DNA from: Paramacrobiotus metropolitanus
Lineage: Eukaryota; Tardigrada; Eutardigrada; Parachela; Macrobiotidae
Direction: 5' to 3'
Assembly: GCF_019649055.1 (NCBI RefSeq)
Contig: NW_026570272.1
Location: 954,087-1,018,086 of the forward strand
DNA length: 64,000 nt
Part shown: positions 24,244 through 35,900 of the stretch, piece after piece
Numbering within the stretch: the first letter of the stretch is position 1
Layout: each line of letters opens with the position of its first letter
The notes under the pieces: generated by a model
What the model was told of the DNA's origin: nothing
Database searches by the model: none
The model's input: the letters and a program-made list of their open reading frames with translations, nothing else
Program-made: the position numbers and the translations under genes

Positions 24244-27200
24244 ATGACTATCCACTTGGTCGTCATCAATTCCACCAACGACACCATGGACGTGGATCTG
24301 TTTAACCGTAAACTCTTGGAGACGGACCTGGAAGATGAACGGCAGCGCTGGATCCAGATCAGTATACTGTTCATTCTGGGAATTTTGGCGTTTGTTTTGA
24401 ACATCTACGTGATTGTGACACTGGCCAGGAAGCGCTACCATAGTGTACGGTTTAGTAATATTGATCTGCTGATTCTGCATCTGGGGATTGCGGATATCTT
24501 GGTGGCCGGTTTCTGTGTGCTGGCCGATGCCGGCTGGAAGATTACGTACCAGTGGCTGGCCGGGGATTTTATGTGCCGGGCGGTGAAATACATGCAGATG
24601 TTCTCCCTGTACGCCAGCACCAATATTATTGTCGTGATCAGTCTGGACCGGTGTTTTGCCATTGTTAATCCCATGCCGCGGATTGATCAGCATCTGCTGG
24701 TTAAGCGCATGACGATGGCCGCCTGGATTGTCGCCGGTTTGTGCAGCATTCCACAGGTAACAAAAATAATTCTTGCAGAGACAATTTGGGCATTCTAATT
24801 TAAAGCACTGAGGCGGCTTCTGATCGGTATGAAATCTTGCTACATCCACTTAGTTAATTCCTTAAATCTTGCTCAGCATTTGAGCACTAAGTAGTGTTTT
24901 CGCTTGCATTTTTGGGTGCACTTAGTTTCTTGTGTACAGATAGACATCCACTTTCTTTGATTTTTGTTCAATATCTCTTCTTGATCGGTAAGATTTCGGT
25001 CCGATTATTTGTCTAGTATTTATTTCCCGACTTTTATACTGAGTTAGCGTAATATTTGTTACATTTTTCCTTCCATTTTTTGCGCATTAAGCTACTAAGC
25101 TTGTTGCGAAAAAGGTTTGTTAGTTTGCTGTTCGCCTAATTTTTATCATAGTCTGTTTCTCGGCATCGCGATTTTTTGACAATTTTCTTTCACAAAATTG
25201 TTTTCTCAACAACTGTTTAAATGATTTTAATTTGTATTTTCCCTGCATTTTAATACACCGGCGTTTCTGCGCGAAAATTCACGCAGATTCGCAAGTATGC
25301 ATCATGTAAAATTCATCACAAACGTGCTGAGCTAATCCTTGGGGTGCGGTTGGGCAAAACAATCTCCAGGTGGGCGCTGAACGATTTATGGGAACAATCT
25401 ACAAATATACACCGCATTAATACTGCCATTTCGGGCCGGACAAACAATTCTCTTTTATCTTTATGAAAAATGCAAGCAACCTTGATCTTGGTTGATCCAT
25501 AAATGTCTGTCCGATCGCGATACAAATTCCCAGCCGAAACAATCTCTGCCTAAAAGCAGCTCCGCTGGAGCCGGAAGCTGCCTGCTAGCATAATTAGTCA
25601 ATTCAGTTGAGCCAGGGCAAGAGAGAAAAGGGGAGGTTAATATTGTGACAGTCCGTGTTAAGTGGATAGTTTTATCTTCATCTGTGCCAAGTGGATCGTT
25701 TCTATCTGGCAACCAAGAATGTTTTCGTCGGGCAGCTGCTGTAGGCGCGCAACTGACGTAAGCATTAAGCAGTAAATACTGACGCGCTTCCGCTGCTGAA
25801 ACAGTTAAAAACATCAGCATCATTGTCTCGCTTAGAACCCGCATTATTCTTCATGTCTCGACAGACGTTTATTGACAGTAAATCACTTTTAAAAATTAAA
25901 TTTACAGAGTACATGTTTTTAATGCGGTTTTACACAAAAATCGCGTGCGATACTCAGCACGATTGTTATTGTATCACTAAAACAGTAGGTCAAATTTTCA
26001 TTGTATTTCCTAACAATATTTATCGACAACGGTTTTGACTTATGCTCCTGTAATCGATCCCTGCCGGCATCAATATAAACACGGTCTGGATCAATAAGTC
26101 GCTGAATCAGCTGCCAACGCGTGCTTCCGAGAAAAATGGCAATTACAATCGTCAAAAATGCCGGCTTCGTTCATGTAGCCAGCAATTTCCGCTATAGTTC
26201 ATCCAGAGCTCCCGAAAAGGTTAATCAGCTTAAACGGCGCTACACGGAACCGGAGTTGCTGCTTACAAACAAAATGCTGCTCTTTTCTGCTTACGTAACG
26301 CCCGACATTTATCCATAATTAACGCTGTTCCTGGTAATCGTCAGCCAGTTCGTTCGCTCGTGCGGTTCCCATTTTTCCGATACACGACAACTCAAACAAC
26401 ACCCCGTAATTTCGCTTTTTCTTCCTCTGTCTCGTGCGATCACTGGCGCGTATAACAAGTTCTCAGATTCGCAATGCAGAAATGGCAATGCAGCCGGATC
26501 TAACTGACGAATTAGCCGCAGTATGACGCACACTGGCTGACAATCAACCGGGTGCGACAATATGTCAACCTAAGCATCCAGCGGATTGTAAACCACATGC
26601 CCATGACGCACAGGCAACCTACATAACAAAAGAGACAATCATTATCACTTGTAATCGCTGTAGAAATCTTCGTGTCGTTTTTGTCGTGCTTCCGAATTGT
26701 CGGTATAGACTAACCCGGTGCGCGGTTGGGTGTGTGTTGCAGGTGTTTGTGTTCGGTGTGATGAAAGCTCCGTTTGAGACGGACACCGGGGAATTCTATC
26801 AATGCGTGACCCATGGCGCCTACACTGCTAAATGGCAGGAAACCACCTACGTCGTCTTCACATTCTGTGTAATATTTGCCCTGCCTTTGCTCATTATTAT
26901 CATTTCCTATGTGCTGATCTTCGGAATCCTCCATAAAGAATCACACAAACGCTCAAGTGAGAATTACCACAACTATAGCCAAACCTGTAGCTTATAAGTA
27001 TTTACAAACCGATACCCCAACCACGTTTACTAATTTGGATAATATACTACTAAATAAATATAAAACAAATTTAGACATTGTTTTACACTTGTATAAACAA
27101 ACAATAATTACTGAAATAAGTAATGTAAATAAATTAAAATCGAGAAGAAGACCGACCCTGGAAATTTAATTTTACTCATGTAGAATCTTATTTCAATAAG

Positions 27201-28978
27201 TTATCCTAGATTAAATCGCTCTACTAACAATTTCTTGGCAGTATCTCAAAATCTAAGAGTAAAATTTATCGATGACAATAAAAATCAATGCAAGTAGCTC
27301 CGTATGTTACGTTAATTTTAGTAATTAAGCGTATTAATATTTGCATGAACAGCACGTGGAAAATTGGCGGAGTAGAGCGTTCAACCTTTTTGTGCCCTTC
27401 GGACATAAATAACTCGTTCTCATATCGATGAATTAATTTCCAGAATTTTCCGAGCATTTATTACCTTAACGTTTCCTAAATCAACAATAATGGGCACACA
27501 GTAAATACCTAAAACCGAATGTTGATAATTGCAGAGCGTTACAGAACTTACAATAAATTTTCTAAATTGGCTTAAGTAGCCAAATCGTAAATACGTCTTT
27601 TACACAATTAAACTGGATGTTATCATGTTGTGTCGAAATAACGGTTCACATTGTACCAAATTACAAAGTATTTCAACGGTGGCGCTCCCAAATCAATATT
27701 TGTGAGATTAATGCAATTTCGTGATGTTACAGTAACAAGAATTAAATTTGCGAAGACTATTTAGACCGTGAGTAATCGAATCGTAATTCGTAAATACGTC
27801 AGTACACCATAAAATACAGAATAGTGAGAGTACCTAAATCTAAATCATAAGTGTCGGCAGCGATAAATAAAAGGTTCGATTGCGTGCAGTAGAAACCTCC
27901 GGAAACAAATAAACAAATCTAAACGTAAACGTAAAAGTCGTAAACGTCTGCCAGAAAAATAACAAATCACAGTACGGGAAAAATGGAAATCGATTGTTGT
28001 TGCTTGTACAGCGGATATTGATGGGCCATACAGTGAAGGGCATCAGAAGGTGATAATTGCACGCACCCAGTCCGACACATCCGGCGTCAGTCGGCTACGG
28101 GAGCATACCATGAAAAAGGCCAAAACGAAGACATTGTGGATATCCGTTCTAGTTATATCGGCATTTGTTATTTGTTGGGGTAAGATTTTATTGCAGTATT
28201 TTTTTTATTTTAATGTTTTTTCCTGTTTAATCATAAGATACGCCTTGCTACATGGTTGGCTTGGCGAATTGTTATAAAATAGTATAGAATACTATACAAT
28301 ATGGAATGCAGTTCTATGGAATATGGAATACGGAATACAGTCCTATACTGTATAGCAATATGGAATACAATCCTATAATGTATGCGTATTTCATTTCTGT
28401 CTTCCTGCATATATAAAACTTGCGCACTCGTTTTTTTCCCTTGCGAAGTTGTGCCGCAAAGACTTGCTAATGCAAAGGACACCAAAGTACATGCGTTTCC
28501 TTAACGTTACGGAAGCGCTTATAATTTTGCTCTCGATTCAATTCGCTTTGGTAATATTCGCTTTGTATTACAATCATACGCTGATCCAGTTATAAAAATC
28601 ACCATGCAAAAGCCACATGATGGCAAAATCATGCGAATTTGTTTTCTAGCTCCCTATCATCTTGCCATGATCCTCTTCCTATCAATGGAGAAGCATATTG
28701 ATAACGTGGACGATTACAAGATGTTTCAGCACATTTTTTTCTTTGGTAAGTTTGCGTACGAATCACTATTCCAGTAATTATAATTATTGATAACGTTTAA
28801 TAGTTAACAAGGCAACGCTTCGTTTTTAGGAATGAGTAATTCAGTAGCCAACCCGTTTATCTACGGGGTATTTCACATGATTGCCCGATCCAAGAAAGCC
28901 TACAAGCAGCGCTCTCGAAGGGAGCGGAAGAATCTGATGCTGCCGAAAACGACAAAGTCCTTCGCCAGCGTACTCTGA
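24244..28978 (+). CDS. GnRH/AKH/corazonin-type neuropeptide GPCR, five exons
   Basis: Class A receptor for a GnRH-superfamily neuropeptide, at the plasma membrane. Exons are 24244-24756, 26743-26956, 28039-28179, 28650-28745 and 28830-28978. They sum to 1113 nt, or 370 aa plus stop, with phases 0, 1, 1, 1 all matching. The short N-terminus carries an NST glycosylation site. TM1 is near residues 36-60, and TM3 ends in SLDRCFAI (DRC in place of DRY). Extracellular loop 2 has FYQCVTHG, typical of GnRH receptors, followed by TM5 with LPLLIIIISY. TM6 has CWAPYH across the exon 3/4 junction, and TM7 has NSVANPFIY. The tail is short and basic. Start: first in-frame ATG, with A at -3. A vasopressin-type receptor is the main alternative but less likely given loop 2. 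Confidence 0.85.
24757..26742 (+). other. Intron 1 of the GnRH-type receptor
   Basis: The 1,986-bp intron has a GTAACA donor and a TGTGTGTTGCAG acceptor. No nested gene or transposon was recognised. Confidence 0.8.
26957..28038 (+). other. Intron 2 of the GnRH-type receptor
   Basis: The AT-rich 1,082-bp intron has a donor GTGAGA and the chosen acceptor CAGTGAAG, which keeps phase 1. CAG at 28044-28046 and AAG at 28047-28049 are other AGs nearby but give the wrong phase. Words like CGTAAATACGTC recur near 27590 and 27790. Confidence 0.6.
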
Positions 28979-30784
28979 CGCCCCGTACCTGCACTTTCTA
29001 ATTTTCTCAAAAAGACCGCTTGCTAAAAGAAATATGGCATGTGGTAACGTTAATTTTCATTTTTTTTGTATGACAGTACAATCCAGATATACTTTGATTT
29101 ACTCCTTTGGAAAGATGATCCGCGTCACAATAATGCAACTCGCTCTCGTAACAAGGCGGCGCTAATTGATTTTGTACCTGTTTTTCCGTGGATAAGCTTG
29201 TCTGGCAGTTGGAGCAGAGTAACGCAACCAGAGCCCAATAAAATGGAAGGGCATCTCATTTTGAATGACCTATGTGCTATTGCATCTCTGTGCCGCACCT
29301 ACAGTTTACGTTCGTCGGTTGTCCCGAAACAGACACGCCGAACTGCATAATGCTGGCTGGAAAATGTTTCCAAGAAACATATCAATGGCTGACGTCAATC
29401 CGTCTGGCTTGGTTGACAAGAATTAATCAATGTATAGCCATACTCCATTAAAAAAGTTTTGTACGGAATCGCGAGACACAACCCGTCCATTCCCGAGGGA
29501 GAAAACTGGAAGCCACAGTGCAGCTAGTACAATCAGAAATGTTTATAAACACTAACATATGCAGAACTGACTGAACTGCGACCGCAAAAAAAGATAAGCG
29601 ATAGAAGCTCCTTCTTAGGTCGAGTCAGTTACTAAGCCAATTCGCCAAGAATGACAACTAGCAATACGAGTTACGGAGTCAGTGGAGATATCATAACCAT
29701 TAAGAAATGCGCATATAACCAACAATGTGCGTTTGTACATAAAGTCAATTACGTACATTATGTGTAAATATTATTGACGCAAGCCGTTTCGATATTGTTG
29801 ATGTAATCTTGTGGCTCGCTTTCGCAGTTCAATCAAGTAACAACAATAATTTTTCCGATTCCGCTCGCCAACTGGTCACTCATACTGCACGGTTCAGCGA
29901 CTTAATCATTCAGCACATGACACTAGATCATTTCATGTGTGCACACTGGTCATCTGGATGGTAATCGCTTGATTATACGATGGATCCATACTTTTCACTG
30001 TGTGGTTTTACTAACCGACCACTTTTTACTGTTCGGTTCCAATCGACTTCCCTTCAAAATGAACAGTTGTTTCAACAGTTATGCACAATTTCAAACATTT
30101 AAAGAGCTGTTCACCATCACGTGTGTGTCTTGGTTTTGCGCGAGTTATTATAACTTTGTCCGACCTGGCGCGCCATACAAAACACTTTTGACATGGTGAA
30201 TATAAAATTCTTTTGGTAGCTAACAGATTCTGAATAAGCGCAGTCAATTTAATCGGAAGAAGTGGCGGAAACGCGGAAAAGCGATTTTTCTTTGAACATT
30301 AATGCGATGGCTCGAGGTAGCGGCCAGCTGCAGGGCGCCGCACCACTCAGGTGCGGTAGTTGTTTTCAAGGGTGAAATAATACTTAATAACTATATTTCA
30401 AAAAAGAAGTTTAATGATTCTCTTTGCTGCATAAGCATTTCTGGCGCGTTTATTTGTGAAGTGCTTGCAGTATCCAGGAAAACCGAATGCTGACAGTGGC
30501 TAACACTTGAAATTCAGCTTAAATTTTCCATCAGCACTTCAGAATTAACGAGCATCATGGGCACTATGTGGTGGTGTAAATGCAAAACTTGCTAAAAATC
30601 GGGAAAATCTCCAGAAAACTGCAATGCGTATCCATGTGACCTACATATAAACCTTGTTTTATGTGGTGGCTGTAACTGAACAGTAACGCGCACGTACGCA
30701 TGTACAGAAATTAATAAATTTTTCTGTTTTCGAATAATATAGTTGTTCGCCAGTTAGTACCTTTTTGTCAACTGTATTTCATCA
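28979..30784. other. Intergenic stretch between receptor and secreted-protein gene
   Basis: No exon-like frame was seen. A CCAATAAAATGG word near 29236 could be the receptor's polyadenylation signal. Nothing else stands out. Confidence 0.4.
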
Positions 30785-32233
30785 ATGCAGTTTTCGGTTT
30801 ACATTGTTGCCTCGGGTGTATATGCCCTTTCGATTTTGCTGAGCGGTTTAGCCGCGGATGTGGAGAATCTGGATCCTATTACATATACGGAATCCTTTCG
30901 CACATTCGAATATGCTTTCGAGGTAGGCGAGATCTTTTTTTAGCTGGCTTTATCGCAAGAAATTGCCGTTATTGTTTCGTATATTTATTGTTTCGTTTGC
31001 TTATTGTTTCGTACGAATATTGTTTCGTACGAACTCTTAGATAGCTAACACTATTAAATTTGTCTTTTAAACAAAACAGTTTACCTTTATTTAAGAGTGA
31101 TTATCCATGAAAAATTCTGGCAGTCGAAATGCTGATGAATTTGAGCAGAATTACAATACTTTTGGATCAGTCTAATATTTGAGTCTGTTGGTACAGGTAG
31201 GCTATCGCCTATCGAAAAGGATTTATTTACTGTAAACTTTTCTCTGAATGAAAAATATTTAAAGTGCAAAATTTACGCCACCTTGTTAAAGTGTTTGCCA
31301 TAGATCCTAGTTCCGCCAGTTAACAATTTTGCAATAGTTTGTATTAATTACTACTCCAGTGCACGTTGCATCCCTGGAAGGAGGATGCGGATGATTTATA
31401 CCAGGCCATTAGTCATCAGCCGGGAAGTTCCTGTCAATTGCATAACCTCACACAGTTGGGTGGTCCGCCAAAGGGAGACGACGCGGTCAAATACGAAATT
31501 CGCTACGGTGTTCGTACGAAAAAATGGTACCTCCTGGCGCGCTTCTTTATTTACTGACTTGGTACCTGCTTACAGTGTCGGCGACCCAATAAACCGGACA
31601 ACTGCACCAGCGCGAACGATACATCCCAGTGCACCGTAGAAAAAGCTTGTCATTGCTGTACCGATATTCTCGTTGAGGAATTGTGTCTGTACGCACGGTT
31701 CTCCTTGGACCTAATTTCCAGCCAATGTAAACCCATCCCGCTTGACCAGGCCGTGGCGACGGCTGTTGAGAGCGCAATGAAGTCGGATAACGGCACTATT
31801 TATGTTGAATATTCGCCACCAGCCACACTGCCATTCAGACAAAGTACAGACGCAAGAGTTTTTAGTAGAATCTGTCGGTTTTCACTGTTGATAACCCGAT
31901 ATTAAATTTAATGTCGTTGATTTAGATACACCGTACTGCACGAGCCGCTTAGATTTGCCGGCACGCTGTTTACAAAAGATGTTGGTCCTTGTGGACACCG
32001 GGAAATGTTTGCTTAAAATAATCTTGGATGAGTATGGCGCGGTACCCCCTGATACTATCTGGAATACCATGAAACCCATCACCAACGAGCAGTATACACA
32101 GTTTCTGGGCCTGAGTGACCATGGCATTAATTGCTATCGTCACAACAACAACAACTGTGATGCTTGCCTGAGCCTACCCCTGGTGCAGGATATCAAGGAG
32201 AACGCATACCAGATAGAATCAGCGCCGGAATAA
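30785..32233 (+). CDS. Secreted cysteine-rich protein, four exons, one phase conflict
   Basis: Exons are 30785-30922, 31360-31526, 31576-31843 and 31926-32233. The N-terminus is a signal peptide (hydrophobic residues 4-25, ending about LSGLAA-DV). The mature part is rich in Cys (ACHCC, SQCKP, TPYCTS, ARCLQK, GINCY, NCDACLS) with NCTS and NGT glycosylation sites, so it is probably an extracellular disulfide-bonded protein. The family is not recognised. Introns 1 and 3 are in phase. Intron 2 is only 49 bp with a good TTACTGAC branch-like site, but joining exon 2 (phase 2) to exon 3 (which needs phase 0) breaks the frame by one base next to a run of six A (31519-31524). Either there is a base error, another donor, or a real lesion. 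A possible poly(A) signal is AATAAA near 32349. Confidence 0.65.
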
Positions 32234-32987
32234 AGCGGTTTGCCGGTGTAGCTGTTTTAAATATTTAGAATATAAAACCATTCCTGCTGTTAATTGTACT
32301 AAATAGTAAATAATACTGTCAGCTATTCTGTCTTCAAGGTGCTTGACAAAATAAATCATGTTATTTATATTATGATCTAATTCGCTCAATCCAAATGGCA
32401 AATACGTATATATATCAAATGCAAATTATATCTATACTTGAAGTATAAGTTTATACAGCAGAGGCAGCGGTGCCCGGCAAGTTTAACGCAGATGACTTTC
32501 TGAAGCCCTAATCGTACCTTACCGAAAGGTTCGGTTTGCATATCTGTAAAAGCATCACAATTTAACGCTGCATTTCTGCTAGAGTACGCATTCGGTCGGG
32601 TTTCTTCACCTTTGTAGCCGCTTTCAAATGTACTGTTTTCTTGCTATTGTGCAAAAGTAATAAACTACGGTAATAATCATTACTTGCTAAATTATTTACC
32701 GAATAAGTTGGTAAAACTGTTTCTTCCCGCTAAAATTACTGATAACGATCATAATACAAGCTGCAGGCGTGCTGATATCACTCATATAATATCTTTATTG
32801 ATTCACATCATTTCAACGTCGTCAAACAATATGTTTGTACTTGCAATCCGACAGTCGTACATCGGCAAAACCGTGCACACTGATCGAAACAATAAACACA
32901 GTCTGTAATAAAATTCTCTCAGTAAGACTTTATGGCCGGCATAGAAAAGCGTACCAGCGCTTTCACGTTCACAAATTCATCTGAATT
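32234..32987. other. Convergent intergenic region with 3' signals
   Basis: This lies between the plus-strand secreted-protein gene and the minus-strand Kazal gene, so it contains both 3' untranslated regions. TTTATT at 32794-32799 is AATAAA on the minus strand, about 190 bases past the Kazal stop. No gene was seen. Confidence 0.5.
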
Positions 32988-35900
32988 TTAGTATTCGCAG
33001 TCTTCGGCTTGGGCCTCTTTGTGTCCCCATCCTTTGTTTCCCCATCCTTTGTTTCCCCATCCTTTGTTTCCCCATCCTTTGTTTCCCCATCCTTTATTTC
33101 CCCATCCTTTATGTTGTCCCCAACCTTTGTGGCCCCAACCTTTGGGGCCCCATCCCTTATGTCCCCATCCTTTATGTCCCCATCCTTTATGGTGACCGAA
33201 TCCCTTCTCCTCGAATCCGAAATCAAAGGCCTTTCCGAACTGGAAGAACGGCTGTTCTTTCTTAATCTCCCAGTAAGATTTTGCTTCGGTTTCGTTGGCG
33301 TTGGTCTGGTTGTCGGCGGTCATGGCTTCATCACTGCGGCCCATACCGAATTTGTGGCGGCGCCACCGTCCACGTTCCTCCCCGCCGTCCTTTTCGTTTT
33401 CTTGACCTTTGTCGCCTCCTCGGTGGCCCCAGCCAAACTGGCGCTTTTCAGTTTCGTTCTTGGGTTTAAAGATACGCGGGCACTTGATGTCGTTCTGGCA
33501 GATGCTGCATTCGTTCATGCAGCGAACACCAAGGGCTGTAAGTGCAAAATTGATTACTTCTGTAACACGGACAAAAGAAAAAGCGGGAAAGACTTACTGG
33601 CATCGGCAGCCAGGGCTTCGTATTTCTCGCGCTTGCTATGCACGGTCTTTCCGTTGGTCAAGCAAATGGAGTAGTTCTTAGTCTTGTTGTCTTCCTTGAT
33701 ATTGGACACTGCGAAAGTTAAGGTTCGATTTCGCATTTGTTAAAGAAAATATTATAAAAAGATATTCCCACAAAATTATGCATGATTATGGATTATGGTC
33801 ATCTTTTGAAATCAGTAACAATATTGTTGTTACGATTGTTAAGGATCTAAACCAGTAACTGCAAAAATTAGTGTCGTTTACTTTACTTACGGTCAAATTC
33901 ATCAGCCTTGCACGGGCACGCTCCAAAGCACCGTGATCCCAACCCGGCATTTTGGGCTTGCGCATTGGTCAGTTCGCACAGGTTCTTATAGGTGACATTA
34001 TTCGATCCGCACAATTCAAACTTATTCTTCTCTCCGCCCTTGCGATGGTGCTTCCACGCACCTTCATGCACCATCACCTTGTGGTTGGGTCCGAAGGGGC
34101 AGGTGCAGTTGGGCGGGTGTTCTGGGCTCTCGGTCGTGGCCTCCATGTACCAGTGGCGCCACTCCTTGGCTTTGGTCTCCCGGCGCTGTTTGATACGCTC
34201 GATCTTCTCCGCCGACGGGAAACGTGGGCATTTGGTGTTGTTGAAGCAGTCATCGCAGTCTCCCTTGCAACGGATGCCCAGAGTCGGGTCCGCGGCGAAG
34301 GCCTTGCTTACTTCGCGCCATTTGCGCACGGTGTTTCCGTTGGTCAGACAGATGGGTTTATGGTGGCGACGGCGGCGATGGTGGCGACGACGGCCGAATC
34401 CGAAGTGGCGCGGCTGGCGTTCGGGCTGGTCTTCCAGCCCTTCGGGCTCTTCGGCACCCTCGGGTTCATCGGCTTTGCCTTCGCGGTCTTCGTTCTCGTT
34501 GGCCTCGGGGTTCTCAGCTTCCGGTTCTTGGGTGAAAGATTCCGCGGTCGCATCTACGGTCGAATTGGTGGAGTTGGAGCCGGAGATGTTGGCGGATCCC
34601 ACGGCGAAGATTATGGCTTTGGGTTCCACGGTAGCATTAGAAGAGGCGTTGGACGAGCCTGCAGCGGATTCGTCGACCTGTTCCGGCTGCTGATTCTCGC
34701 CCTGGGCTTGGGGGTTTTCGTTTTCCTCTTCAAAGGGGTTTTTGAAGTCGCCTTTGATTTCGTTGGTGCATGGACATTTGCCAAGACAGCGGAATCCCAG
34801 CTCTACCGAATTACAGTTGTCAAAACAGGAAACGAATATACCGTTGTGCCAGAATCATATAAAATATTTATTTATGTATTTATTTATAATTATTTTTCTA
34901 GCCATTAATTTATTGTTTCTCATATGTAATATTATTAGTAATAATTTTTATACTGGTAACTGTTAAAGTTTATTTTTTGTTATTATTTGCTCAATACTAA
35001 GGCTTAATCATTTAGGGCAGAACATTTACTGGTAATCAGTTGTTGTATCTGTACTTACTGGGATTGGTTGTCTGGTTGTTGATCAGTTCGCAGATATTGC
35101 TGTAAGTCTTATTATCGTTGCCGCACACTTCCAAATGCCGGCGTTTGAAGCCCATACTGAGCGCTTCCGGGCACGTGCAGTTAGGTGGGTGTGGGCGGGC
35201 CTTTTCCTTGTCTTCCTTTTCTTTGACATAATCAATAGGGCAGTGGATGGGCGCGGTCTGGCACTCAGAGCATTCACCCTTGCATCGTACACCCAAAGCT
35301 GCAAAGAAACTAATCATGATTACCATAATTCAAAATAACCGGCAAATAAGCGTAATTACATTCGTTCTTCTTCAGAGCCTCGTGCTTCTCGATCTTGCCA
35401 TGGACCGTCTGACCGTTGTTCAGGCAGAACGGTTCGGCTTCCTTGTGGTACTTGTGGAGGCCGCGTTTCTCCTCACGCTTTTCCCAACCGAAACCGGCAT
35501 TTCGTTTAAACATGTGATGTTTGCGTCCTGCGAATAAAAATCGTCACGTCATTACAGATTAATTAAACGCGGTGATTCATTTTGCTGGGTTTTACCGAAC
35601 TTCTCCAGATCGCATGGGCATTTTCCATGGCAGCGTTTGCCCAGGGCGGGATTGGCCACTTGTTTGTTCTTGAAGTCGCATTTGTTAGCATAAGTCACGT
35701 TGTCCGAACCGCAGATCATCTTTTTCTCAAGGTGTTTCTGGCCGCATGTCGTGTTCAGGAATTTCTGATAGCGATGCGAAGATTTCTGGGTGCAGACGCA
35801 GTTGGGCGCTACAACGGGGGATTCGCGGCGATTTCGGTGGCGGCGCTTGGGGCAGCGCAGGTCGTTGGCGCAGTCGGCGCATTCACCGTGACACCGCTTA

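Noticed and set aside
24151-24849. 232-codon minus-strand frame
   Set aside because: Exact antisense of receptor exon 1; the plus strand encodes recognisable TM helices and motifs.
28280-28390. Tandem gene or RNA in the ATGGAATAC-rich stretch of receptor intron 3
   Set aside because: Low-complexity repeat of GGAATA/CTATA words only.
33009-34908. Plus-strand frames of 221, 233 and 318 codons (for example a PSFVS repeat)
   Set aside because: Antisense of Kazal exons 7-9; the PSFVS repeat is the complement of the GWGxK minisatellite.
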